Virus record (IMG/VR): IMGVR_UViG_3300025598_000161
Coordinates: 1 to 25,239 of that record
DNA length: 25,239 nucleotides
DNA from: a virus
Reading direction: 5' to 3' (one strand)
Under the pieces are notes generated by a model. The model was not told where the DNA came from, searched no databases, and saw only the letters and a program-made list of their open reading frames with translations. Every line of letters starts with the position of its first letter. Position 1 is the first letter of the stretch. Positions 1-5,692 of the stretch are shown piece by piece. Position numbers and translations under genes: made by a program.

Positions 1-73
1 GTGGTTCCCATCCAAGGGTATGCCAAGCGACAGTGGCGGCTTCTATTCCAGAACAGACCGATAAATATCTCAT
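1..73 (-). CDS. DNA cytosine-C5 methyltransferase, N-terminus only (runs off left edge)
   Basis: Reading leftward from an ATG at 71-73, the first 24 residues begin MRYLSVCSGIEAATVAW and continue HTLGWEP. This is the typical start of phage and bacterial Dcm-type cytosine-C5 methyltransferases: the SVCSGIEAA stretch is motif I, which binds S-adenosylmethionine. The catalytic PC motif and the target-recognition region lie outside the window, so neither activity nor specificity can be judged. A GAGA sits a few bases upstream of the ATG as a weak ribosome site. The gene starts 15 bases past the U-tract of the terminator at 88-113, leaving no room for a promoter between them, so expression probably depends on read-through. 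In phages such enzymes usually protect the genome from host restriction. The opposite strand here is also open, but the match to motif I decides the strand. Confidence 0.82.
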   Translation of the reverse strand, partial: MRYLSVCSGIEAATVAWHTLGWEP

Positions 74-87
74 ATCATTCTCATGGT

Positions 88-113
88 AAAAAAAAGACTC
101 CCCGAAGGGAGCC
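88..113 (-). terminator. Rho-independent terminator of the leftward operon
   Basis: On the minus strand a 7-bp stem (GGCUCCC / GGGAGUC, one G-U pair) is closed by a UUCG tetraloop and followed by eight U residues. This is a textbook intrinsic terminator. It lies 4 bases past the stop codon of the 42-residue gene at 118-246 and immediately in front of the C5 methyltransferase start. The A-run precedes the hairpin on the plus strand, so it would not act as an intrinsic terminator in that direction. Confidence 0.92.
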
Positions 114-117
114 TAAG

Positions 118-246
118 TCATGGGAGGTGCGCCACAGGAAGGGACGCATCGATCATCTTACGGAGTTTCTTCACACGCGCAAGGTTATTGTTACGCATGG
201 CGTAAACAAGGGCTACGAACAGTTCTGCGATGGAAGGGGTTCTCAT
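118..246 (-). CDS. Small protein, 42 residues, unknown function
   Basis: A 42-codon frame begins MRTPSIAELFVALVYAMRNN and ends VAHLP. Its ATG overlaps the stop of the preceding gene as ATGA, the same coupling used throughout this operon, and the terminator follows 4 bases after its stop. The predicted product is mainly alpha-helical, with a basic middle (RVKKLRK). No family is recognised. Support comes from the coupling, from the exact fit between upstream gene and terminator, and from codon use like its neighbours. Confidence 0.7.
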   Translation of the reverse strand: MRTPSIAELFVALVYAMRNNNLARVKKLRKMIDASLPVAHLP

Positions 247-488
247 TGTAGGGTCACCTTATGCAACTGGTAATCTGTAAATGGATCTAGATGCCAAACG
301 TTATGAGCAACGAGGGCGCAAGCCTTTGCATACTCAGAGTTTTCTTGAATACACACATTTCCCACAAAAGCCAAGGCTTCTTCTACGTGTTTAAGGCGCA
401 TGAAAGCGAGGCGTAACAGTTCACGATCGGGTTCATCTTCGTTGTTTGCCTTTTCCCGAAGGCGTTCTATTAAGACCTCGCTACTCAT
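243..488 (-). CDS. Small helical protein, 81 residues, unknown function
   Basis: The product starts MSSEVLIERLREKANNEDEP and is predicted to be almost entirely helical and acidic at its N-terminus, with two cysteines near the middle. The ATG at 488 overlaps the TGA of the upstream HTH gene as TGATG. A GTG three bases earlier (491) would make a GTGA overlap and add one residue; the ATG is preferred because AGG lies about 8 bases upstream of it. The gene overlaps the next one by ATGA. No domain recognised. Confidence 0.72.
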   Translation of the reverse strand: MSSEVLIERLREKANNEDEPDRELLRLAFMRLKHVEEALAFVGNVCIQENSEYAKACALVAHNVWHLDPFTDYQLHKVTLQ

Positions 489-670
489 CACAATACCTTT
501 CGTGGTAGTTTGCCTTGCAGTTTAAACGCCCGGTGAAGGGCTTGCCGATGGACACCTAGTTCTCTGGCCACTTGTGACATGGTTTTGCCACCGTATATCA
601 TTTCAAGAGCGTCATCCAGATATGTGGTGGTGTACTTGTGGCTTGCGCCCTTTTTGCGGCCTCTTGGCAT
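488..670 (-). CDS. Small helix-turn-helix DNA-binding protein, 60 residues
   Basis: The N-terminus is basic (MPRGRKKGASHKY). Residues 19-50 form a helix-turn-helix of the resolvase/Psq kind: a first helix around DDALEMIYGG, then TMSQVARELGV as the second and HRQALHRAFKL as the recognition helix. The protein has no other domain, so it is probably a DNA-binding regulator or accessory factor rather than a recombinase. One base separates it from the stop of the upstream gene. Its target is unknown; the 12-bp palindrome at 1181-1192, upstream in the same operon, is one possible site (inference). Confidence 0.78.
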   Translation of the reverse strand: MPRGRKKGASHKYTTTYLDDALEMIYGGKTMSQVARELGVHRQALHRAFKLQGKLPRKVL

Positions 671-671
671 G

Positions 672-911
672 TCAGTACCCCATTTCTGTTACGAACGATT
701 GGTATTCTTTTTCAACCCTATGATGATCATCTAACAATTTATTGTAATCTTTTAAAGTCTCCGCATAATGACGGCGCATAATAAGTAGTCCATCCATAAA
801 ACCTTGGTCCCATACCTCATGATATGAAGTGCCTTTTGGATACGGATTATCGATAGGAAGTCCACCTGTACGGGCGTGGGACTGTGCTTCTGCGCGAATG
901 GTGTTAAACAT
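672..911 (-). CDS. RMF/CrpP-like small protein, 79 residues
   Basis: The start chosen is the ATG at 911 (MFNTIRAEAQ), which overlaps the end of the upstream gene by 8 bases. A longer frame reading back to 1058 is antisense-like filler overlapping that gene and is rejected. Residues 10-45 carry the pattern A-x3-G-x4-NPYPKGT-x2-HEVWDQGFMDG. It resembles the ribosome modulation factor and CrpP group, whose proteins share a G-x-n-CPYP-x-GT-x-n-W-x2-GW pattern, here with Asn in place of the first Cys. RMF dimerises 70S ribosomes in stationary phase, and phages often carry relatives of unknown function. The C-terminal third (YNKLLDDHHRVEKEYQ) is a helical extension not found in RMF. Assignment to the family is by motif only. 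Confidence 0.7.
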   Translation of the reverse strand: MFNTIRAEAQSHARTGGLPIDNPYPKGTSYHEVWDQGFMDGLLIMRRHYAETLKDYNKLLDDHHRVEKEYQSFVTEMGY

Positions 912-1110
912 CTTCGTGAAACTCCTTTTTATCAAATAAATCTTGGATGGCTTCTTGGATGGTTGCGCCTTCGCCATATATGGCATCCTCTTCACCATAA
1001 TCCTTGGCGAACCCCGCTTGGTAATCCCAATTACGAATAGGTACAGGTGGGAACACATGGTAAATGATAATGTCTTGACCGTTTACGTTTTCATAAGTTT
1101 TTGCGTACAT
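904..1110 (-). CDS. Conserved small phage protein, 68 residues, unknown function
   Basis: The product reads MYAKTYENVNGQDIIIYHVF, then PPVPIRNWDYQAGF, and ends with GEGATIQEAIQDLFD. The PPxPxRxxD motif followed by a G-x-GAT-x-x-EAI-x-DL helix is a common small phage protein pattern in my memory, without known function. It is the first gene after the promoter at 1153-1180. The leader holds AGGAAATTAGAG just before the ATG as ribosome site. Confidence 0.75.
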   Translation of the reverse strand: MYAKTYENVNGQDIIIYHVFPPVPIRNWDYQAGFAKDYGEEDAIYGEGATIQEAIQDLFDKKEFHEDV

Positions 1111-1152
1111 CTCTAATTTCCTATCTAGTCAGGACCGCCCTGAACAAGACCC

Positions 1153-1180
1153 ACTATATACATGGTTCGGATCGTGTCAA
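1153..1180 (-). promoter_or_regulatory. Sigma70-type promoter, leftward, inside the early operon
   Basis: On the minus strand a perfect TTGACA (1175-1180) is followed after 16 bases by TATAGT (1153-1158). It sits in one of the few real gaps of the leftward operon (1111-1193) and points at the five genes 904-1110 down to 118-246. Transcription would start near 1146, giving a leader of about 35 bases. Confidence 0.7.
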
Positions 1181-1192
1181 CAATAATTATTG
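1181..1192. promoter_or_regulatory. 12-bp perfect palindrome abutting the -35 box, candidate operator
   Basis: CAATAATTATTG is a perfect palindrome and touches the upstream edge of the TTGACA hexamer of the promoter at 1153-1180. Such a site could bind a dimeric regulator, for example the 60-residue HTH protein made from this same transcript, or simply act as an AT-rich UP element. There is no direct evidence for either. Confidence 0.4.
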
Positions 1193-1193
1193 A

Positions 1194-1469
1194 TCATTTA
1201 GAATTTTTTTTACGCACCCGTACCTTGAAGGTTTTTTTCGGTTCTTCAAAATTGTCCATGGCCACAATGATATCGTGGTACAGGCTTTCATACATACGGA
1301 TTTCTTGTAGTAGATATTCAATATGTTCGGCCGCTGCCCATTCAAGGGTGGTTTCTTTCGGCCGCATGGACGCGCCAGTCTTGGGCCATCGTTCGGAATC
1401 TTCACACTCTTGGGCTTGCTTGCGTAGGGCGGCCATCAATTCAGATGGGAACATTTCACGGGGTAACAT
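1194..1469 (-). CDS. Hypothetical protein, 91 residues
   Basis: The product begins MLPREMFPSELMAALRKQAQ and ends in a basic tail (KKTFKVRVRKKNSK). The middle has ETTLEWAAAEHIEYLLQEI, a predicted helical stretch. The ATG at 1469 is preferred over a GTG at 1472 because GAGGG lies 6 bases upstream of the ATG; the stop of the upstream gene overlaps it. It is the last gene before the internal promoter. No family is recognised with certainty. Confidence 0.72.
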   Translation of the reverse strand: MLPREMFPSELMAALRKQAQECEDSERWPKTGASMRPKETTLEWAAAEHIEYLLQEIRMYESLYHDIIVAMDNFEEPKKTFKVRVRKKNSK

Positions 1470-1792
1470 CACTCACCCTCTTTCAGTGCGGCACGGCGTT
1501 TCTTTTCTTCCAAAAACAAATCAAGCGGATTGATTGCCGCATTATGCAACCAAGCTGGAAGAACATAACCGTTTTGACGGGCATGAATTACGGCGTCAGC
1601 AAGAACAAGGCCGCTGTCTATAGCGTAATTTTTCCACGCTATTTGCCTGTCAAGTTCTTCCCGTAACTGTTCAATTACGTTCGCGGCTTCTGATCCATCT
1701 GGATTTACAGGCACTTGAAGATAAACCAGTTCTTGCCCAATAGTGGCAGTTTCTTCTTCAGTGTGGCGCAACCGTTTTATAATATCCATCAT
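1469..1792 (-). CDS. Hypothetical helical protein, 107 residues
   Basis: The start MMDIIKRLRHTEEETATIGQ forms an ATGA overlap with the stop of the upstream DUF551 gene; an upstream in-frame ATG at 1819 would intrude 30 bases into that gene and is not used. The protein is helical and ends with LFLEEKKRRAALKEGE, a charged, coiled-coil-like tail. The segment DAVIHARQNGYVLPAWLHNA suggests a small globular part. Function unknown. Confidence 0.72.
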   Translation of the reverse strand: MMDIIKRLRHTEEETATIGQELVYLQVPVNPDGSEAANVIEQLREELDRQIAWKNYAIDSGLVLADAVIHARQNGYVLPAWLHNAAINPLDLFLEEKKRRAALKEGE

Positions 1793-2100
1793 TTTGGCGG
1801 CTCCGGTAATAGCATCCAATGGGTGGGTTCAAGTTGATAGCCTGTATTGCTTACCCAACCAAAATTTGTATTTGGCAATGGACCCAAACGCGACCATGTG
1901 GCCATATATATTCCACCATTTTGGAACATTAAAATATCAGTAAGCCCATCTTTTGGCGCGGTTTCTATTGGTTGCCAGCCATTATATTGACGCAAACTGT
2001 TGGGCATTACACCCAAATAATTAGACACTTCTTCAAGTTTAAGTTGTGCGTTTCTAATGCCGGGCAAAATTAAATCAGCCAAACGGTTCAGATCAGTCAT
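1789..2100 (-). CDS. DUF551 family protein, 103 residues (paralogue 1)
   Basis: Residues from about 41 onward match the DUF551 (PF04448) pattern: WQPIETAPKDG at the start, a central DILMFQNGGIYMATW strand pair, and the closing PTHWMLLPEPPK. The family is common in phages and has no known biochemical function. The first 40 residues (MTDLNRLADLILPGIRNAQL onward) are an extra helical region absent from its neighbour. The ATG at 2100 makes an ATGA overlap with the stop of the adjacent paralogue, which fixes the start; a longer frame from 2151 is rejected. Confidence 0.85.
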   Translation of the reverse strand: MTDLNRLADLILPGIRNAQLKLEEVSNYLGVMPNSLRQYNGWQPIETAPKDGLTDILMFQNGGIYMATWSRLGPLPNTNFGWVSNTGYQLEPTHWMLLPEPPK

Positions 2101-2297
2101 TTCGGTGGCTCCGGTAATTCTGGCAGATGCATCCAATGCGTAGGACGGCAACTTAAATAAAATTTAGGATCATCAATTTGAGCATATTGCCATTGGTCTG
2201 CATAAATCCATTTGGCAACCATAAGATGCCAGCCGGGTTCACAAACTAATACCCATTCATCTTTTGGGCAGGTTTCTATTGGTTGCCATTCACTCAT
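2097..2297 (-). CDS. DUF551 family protein, 66 residues (paralogue 2)
   Basis: The entire protein is one DUF551 domain: MSEWQPIETCPKDEWVLVCE, then HLMVAKWIYADQWQY, ending PTHWMHLPELPEPPK. It shares the WQPIET-x-PKD start and the PTHWM-x-LP-x-PPK end with the gene immediately downstream, so the two look like a tandem duplication that has diverged. The ATG at 2297 overlaps the previous stop as ATGA, giving an exact start. Function unknown. Confidence 0.85.
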   Translation of the reverse strand: MSEWQPIETCPKDEWVLVCEPGWHLMVAKWIYADQWQYAQIDDPKFYLSCRPTHWMHLPELPEPPK

Positions 2298-2542
2298 GAC
2301 CGCACCATCCCGCAATAGCCGTGGGTTGTGCTATACCGCTTTTCCCATCCCAATGTGAACCAACCTTTAGAACCATTATCGGGCGTTGAGTCGTCCCATT
2401 GGCCTTCTTTTAATTGCGGATCGTTAATTTCTGCCCACCGCCAAGCCATGCACTTGGGGCCATCACAACCTGTAATCATACCGTGGTTAACCGGGCAAAA
2501 CTTTAAATCAGCCTCTTCAGGCGTCACATAATTATCAATCAT
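2294..2542 (-). CDS. Cys-rich WRW/GYCG protein, probably zinc-binding, 82 residues (paralogue A)
   Basis: Four cysteines are arranged as FCP...GCDGPKCMAWRW...GYCG, a pattern shared with the gene at 2708-2932 and, from memory, with small phage proteins of unknown role. The spacing suggests one zinc site. The start MIDNYVTPEEADLKF at 2542 is chosen since it forms an ATGA overlap with the 51-residue gene upstream and has AAGG 7 bases before it; an ATG at 2560 would add six residues. The insert between the WRW and GYCG motifs (SKGWFTLGWEKRY) is longer than in the paralogue. Confidence 0.78.
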   Translation of the reverse strand: MIDNYVTPEEADLKFCPVNHGMITGCDGPKCMAWRWAEINDPQLKEGQWDDSTPDNGSKGWFTLGWEKRYSTTHGYCGMVRS

Positions 2543-2694
2543 ATCTTTACCTTTTTCCATGTATTTATTCCAAAATACTTTTTATTTAACGATGACAACA
2601 AAGCGCGATATTCATTTGTTTTACGGCCGCGTTTCTTTGGTTTTTTAGGGAATAAATTATCATCTATAGCTTTTCGTGTAATGTTATATATCAT
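2539..2694 (-). CDS. Small basic protein, 51 residues, AT-hook-like
   Basis: A short frame that fills the gap between the two Cys-rich paralogues. It begins MIYNITRKAIDDNLFPKK and carries a strongly basic centre, PKKRGRKTNEYR, where RGRK resembles an AT-hook core. It ends WKKVKI. A strong GGAGGAGG ribosome site lies just before the ATG at 2694 (a second ATG at 2706 lies inside that site), and its TGA overlaps the next start as ATGA. The high Lys/Arg content suggests nucleic-acid binding (inference). Confidence 0.72.
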   Translation of the reverse strand: MIYNITRKAIDDNLFPKKPKKRGRKTNEYRALLSSLNKKYFGINTWKKVKI

Positions 2695-2707
2695 GTCCTC
2701 CTCCATC

Positions 2708-2932
2708 TCACTCTCCTACAAAACCGCAATAACCCTGCGTTTGGCTATATTCTAAATCCCATGTTTCTGTCTTTTCATTCCAATCGTCTTTTTCGGTAGC
2801 CCACCGCCACCCAGCGCACTTTCGACCAACACAAGCCTTACCTGCTGGTACACCATTATGGTGTATTACGTTCGCACCAACGCCCATGGGACAAACAGTA
2901 CGTTCACATTCTTCTTCAACGATATAGTTCAT
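2708..2932 (-). CDS. Cys-rich WRW/GYCG protein, probably zinc-binding, 74 residues (paralogue B)
   Basis: The product has CERTVCPMGVGANV, then KACVGRKCAGWRWATEKD, and closes TQGYCGFVGE, the same C-x-G-x2-C-x2-WRW-A and GYCG signature as the gene at 2294-2542. An additional Cys at residue 9 gives five in total. The ATG overlaps the previous stop as ATGA. It is probably a small zinc-ribbon-like protein; function unknown. Confidence 0.8.
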   Translation of the reverse strand: MNYIVEEECERTVCPMGVGANVIHHNGVPAGKACVGRKCAGWRWATEKDDWNEKTETWDLEYSQTQGYCGFVGE

Positions 2933-3159
2933 TGTACGGGTTCCTCTTTGCTTTCCATGATGACAGACGAGAACACCATAGCGGCTTTGCTACGATCAGG
3001 TTCATCCATTTTATCCAACACCGATGCGGTGAATGATGCCAAGATATGCAAAACAGTCCCAATCGTCATACCATCAACTGCATCACCAATCTTGTCGTAG
3101 GCTTTAACATGCTTTTCTTGCATCTTCTTTTCCATATGGTCTTTAAGATTGATCGTCAT
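2929..3159 (-). CDS. Hypothetical helical protein, 76 residues
   Basis: The sequence starts MTINLKDHMEKKMQEKHVKA and has a hydrophobic helix in the middle (TIGTVLHILASFTASVLDKM) that is broken by charge, so it is more likely a buried helix than a membrane span. The ATG overlaps the stop of the primase-helicase as ATGA, tying its translation to replication functions. No family recognised. Confidence 0.72.
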   Translation of the reverse strand: MTINLKDHMEKKMQEKHVKAYDKIGDAVDGMTIGTVLHILASFTASVLDKMDEPDRSKAAMVFSSVIMESKEEPVQ

Positions 3160-5423
3160 TTCAGTTTAAACCTTTTCACTTTGATTTTGCGGCGTGGATG
3201 AATGGATTCCTCAAGAACGGCTTGGCCGCTTCGCAACATTTCTTGAAGGGTACGCTCTATATCTTCTTTCTTAAAAGCACGTAGTTTATTTACAATGACG
3301 CCAAACGTTTCCCCGTCTTCTCGCTCTAGCAGGCTTTCCAATCGGCTTACCAAAGCAGTCTTGGGGGCGTCTTTTACTCGATCGTTACCAACCACAAGGC
3401 GGGTCTTTTCTTCTGCATCCCGGCGGACAAGGGCATAAGCCCAACGAACGTGTTCAACGGTACGAATACCCTCCGGTACGGCTAGGATAAACGATATCTT
3501 GGCAATCAATTCCTTGGCACGAAGAAACAGGGACGACATGCCAGACTTTTCTGTGTGATCTTCAGCAAGGCTATGCATGATTTCCATGGCATTTTCCAAC
3601 ATATCCTCGGCCTCTGGCGTGGTAGATATTCTCACCTTTGAACCGTAGTTCTCAATGCGAGTGGCGGTCTTATCGTAATGGCCGGACATATAAAGTTGCT
3701 GGAGAGCAAGTTCTAATTCCAATGGCATTGGCCGTTTACGAAACTTCTTTTTCTCGGGCGGTACGTCATCCTTCTCTTCAAAAATTAAAGCACGGCCAAA
3801 GAACCCATTGGCAGCCGTCTCTTGGGTAACCAGTCCACTGAACGTAATACCTGTTGTAAACCCTAAAAGGGACAGGAATGGCTGTCTCAAACCCGACCTT
3901 AATTGTTCCAAAGACCGCTCTAACTCAACAAGTTCTTTTTCAATTGTAGGATTAGCACCTTCTTCTAACTTGTTCTCTCGTTGGCTTATTTCCTTTTTAA
4001 TCATACCGCTAACCGATTCGCGGACATCGCCCGATAGAGGCATCCAGCCATTGGCTTTGGAATATACCGACATCAGGATACCAAGGACGCCTTCAAGATA
4101 TACGGCACCACCGCGCTTCTGGGCGTTCTTAACCTTATCCAAAAAGATACCGACCTCGTCGATCTGGTAATAAGATGGTTGGTGACGGGTAAGGTTACGG
4201 ATGACTTCTTGTTCCGATTTGATCGTGGAATATACTGGCTCTTGGATCCCTACGACCTTATGGATTTCAAAGGCTGCCTGTTGGATTGATTCCTTACCAG
4301 TACCGGACGCGGCTACGCAGAAGGCAAATACGTTGGAAGTCACATCGCTCACATCGTCAGAATAGCGCAGGCCAATAATATCCCCGATCGCAACGATGGC
4401 CGCGGCTACGGCTAGTTTTTCCCGCTTGTAACGGCATTGGTCGTGTATCCACTCCGCAACGGTTCCCACAAATCCCGGTGGCCGTTTAAGGTCGATATTG
4501 GAAATGTCTATGTGCTTGGCTTGGTATTCATCGACAACGGGCAAATCGTCATCGCCATTCGGCTCAAAGGTAACGGGTTGCACCCATCCTGCGCCCTCGG
4601 CGTAGTGGATCAATGTCCCAAGGGTAACGGGGTTGATGGCTTTACCAAATGAATGCCAGCGGCGTTCAAGAATGTCTCGGCCGGGGTATTTCTTGCCCTT
4701 GGATGACCAGTCGTCCCATACATCGAACCCCGTACCTAGGGTCGCATGGTGGATAGCCATACCGCAGCGGATCCATGTTTCATGGTCGATATCGGGATTG
4801 ATGTAGGACAACATATCCGCAAGATCATCGTGTGATACGTCCACGGTTCCCGTGGGGGTGTAGGCTCGATGCCGATCGGGTTTGGATAGGCCATGAATGA
4901 GTTCTGCGGGGGCTTGGTCTATTTCGGTGGGCGATCCCACAAGGGTAACATAAGTGTTACCAGAAACATGACGCGACCCCGGCCCTACGACGAAACCAGA
5001 CGATTTAAAGTCGATACCGGGATAATCTGGATGGTGTTGAATAAGGGCTAACCCTTCATCGCATTTAAAATATAGGTGTTTGGAGCCACCGCCTGACCCA
5101 GTTTGAACAATTAACCCTGCGCCACCAATAGCGGGAACATCGGCCAATAGCCGTTCATATGATTCGACGCCGCCGTTGCGGGCATCCACATCAATGACAA
5201 TAAGACCGCGGACGAGGACGCCGTATCCGGTATCGAATTGGCCGACCTCTGCCATGACATCGATTTGATCTTCGGACCAGTGAGGCGTGTGCTGCCAGTT
5301 TGTGGCTAAGGGGTGTTTGCCAACAGCATTGCATTTAGGATTACCGCACCCGCATGAGCCGTCCCTTTGGATAGGATGAAGCCCGAATACGCGGTAACCC
5401 GCCTCCCAAAAACTTTTCTGCAT
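3156..5423 (-). CDS. Bifunctional primase-polymerase / helicase, 755 residues
   Basis: The N-terminal 180 residues match the bifunctional primase/polymerase domain (PF09250): a Cys-rich start with C24, C26 and C31 before GKHP, the metal-binding DVD at 78-80, and the GGGSKHLYFK nucleotide-binding motif at 111-120. Residues ~205-260 fit PriCT-2 (CGMAIHHATLG, DVWDDWSSKGKKY, ERRWHSFG). Residues ~325 onward form a P-loop ATPase with Walker A ASGTGKES (372-379) and Walker B YYQIDEVG (418-425), resembling DUF3987-type helicase partners. The C-terminus is a small basic winged-helix-like region. It would prime and unwind DNA at the phage fork. One base separates it from the repressor gene. No separate replicative polymerase is seen in the window. 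Confidence 0.92.
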   Translation of the reverse strand: MQKSFWEAGYRVFGLHPIQRDGSCGCGNPKCNAVGKHPLATNWQHTPHWSEDQIDVMAEVGQFDTGYGVLVRGLIVIDVDARNGGVESYERLLADVPAIGGAGLIVQTGSGGGSKHLYFKCDEGLALIQHHPDYPGIDFKSSGFVVGPGSRHVSGNTYVTLVGSPTEIDQAPAELIHGLSKPDRHRAYTPTGTVDVSHDDLADMLSYINPDIDHETWIRCGMAIHHATLGTGFDVWDDWSSKGKKYPGRDILERRWHSFGKAINPVTLGTLIHYAEGAGWVQPVTFEPNGDDDLPVVDEYQAKHIDISNIDLKRPPGFVGTVAEWIHDQCRYKREKLAVAAAIVAIGDIIGLRYSDDVSDVTSNVFAFCVAASGTGKESIQQAAFEIHKVVGIQEPVYSTIKSEQEVIRNLTRHQPSYYQIDEVGIFLDKVKNAQKRGGAVYLEGVLGILMSVYSKANGWMPLSGDVRESVSGMIKKEISQRENKLEEGANPTIEKELVELERSLEQLRSGLRQPFLSLLGFTTGITFSGLVTQETAANGFFGRALIFEEKDDVPPEKKKFRKRPMPLELELALQQLYMSGHYDKTATRIENYGSKVRISTTPEAEDMLENAMEIMHSLAEDHTEKSGMSSLFLRAKELIAKISFILAVPEGIRTVEHVRWAYALVRRDAEEKTRLVVGNDRVKDAPKTALVSRLESLLEREDGETFGVIVNKLRAFKKEDIERTLQEMLRSGQAVLEESIHPRRKIKVKRFKLK

Positions 5424-5424
5424 C

Positions 5425-5604
5425 TTATTTCCCTTGGAACAGGTAAGCCACTAACCGCTCAATTGTGGATAATGTAGGGTTTTTGTTCTTACCCGACGCA
5501 ATAGAGCGAATCGTATTCTCGTGCAGACCAGTCTGTAGGGCGACTTTATCTAGTCTACGATCGGCTAGGGCCGTCCGTATGCGTGTCAGTGTGTCTATAT
5601 CCAT
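5425..5604 (-). CDS. Cro/C1-type helix-turn-helix repressor, 59 residues
   Basis: The product MDIDTLTRIRTALADRRLDK ... ends LSTIERLVAYLFQGK. The DKVALQTGLHENTIRSIASG stretch is a classic HTH_3 pair of helices, and NKNPTLSTIERLVAYL is the conserved third part of the fold. The start is the ATG at 5604; a longer frame runs across the divergent promoter into the recombinase gene and is rejected. GAGGG lies about 12 bases upstream. Its position beside divergent operons suggests it acts as an early switch regulator binding the inverted repeat at 5635-5667 (inference). It is too short to carry a separate oligomerisation or cleavage domain. Confidence 0.85.
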   Translation of the reverse strand: MDIDTLTRIRTALADRRLDKVALQTGLHENTIRSIASGKNKNPTLSTIERLVAYLFQGK

Positions 5605-5634
5605 CTCAAAGTATTCCCTCGCCACATTGCGTTG

Positions 5635-5667
5635 TTGACAATCACTCCGAATGGGTCCATTTGTCAA
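5635..5667. promoter_or_regulatory. Divergent early control region: inverted TTGACAA / TTGTCAA
   Basis: TTGACAA (5635-5641) and its exact reverse complement TTGTCAA (5661-5667) lie 26 bp apart, centre to centre. Each contains a perfect -35 hexamer, one facing right toward the recombinase operon and one facing left toward the repressor-primase operon. The matching -10 positions fall on the opposite TTGACA box: CATTTG on the plus strand at 5658-5663 and TGATTG on the minus strand at 5639-5644, both poor. The pair could thus be two fully overlapping promoters, two operator half-sites for the HTH protein, or both. The gap 5605-5692 holds nothing else. Confidence 0.5.
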
Positions 5668-5692
5668 GGCGTAGAAGCAAGAGGAGTGCTCA

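Noticed and set aside
1-273. Open frame on the plus strand (90 residues), and a short one at 2-64 that looks like a protein end (SDSGGFYSRTDR)
   Set aside because: The minus strand encodes a clear C5 methyltransferase start at 1-73, a terminator and the coupled 42-residue gene, so the plus-strand frames are shadows.
912-1058. N-terminal extension of the RMF-like gene
   Set aside because: It overlaps the conserved 68-residue gene; the ATG at 911 fits the family start and the overlap style.
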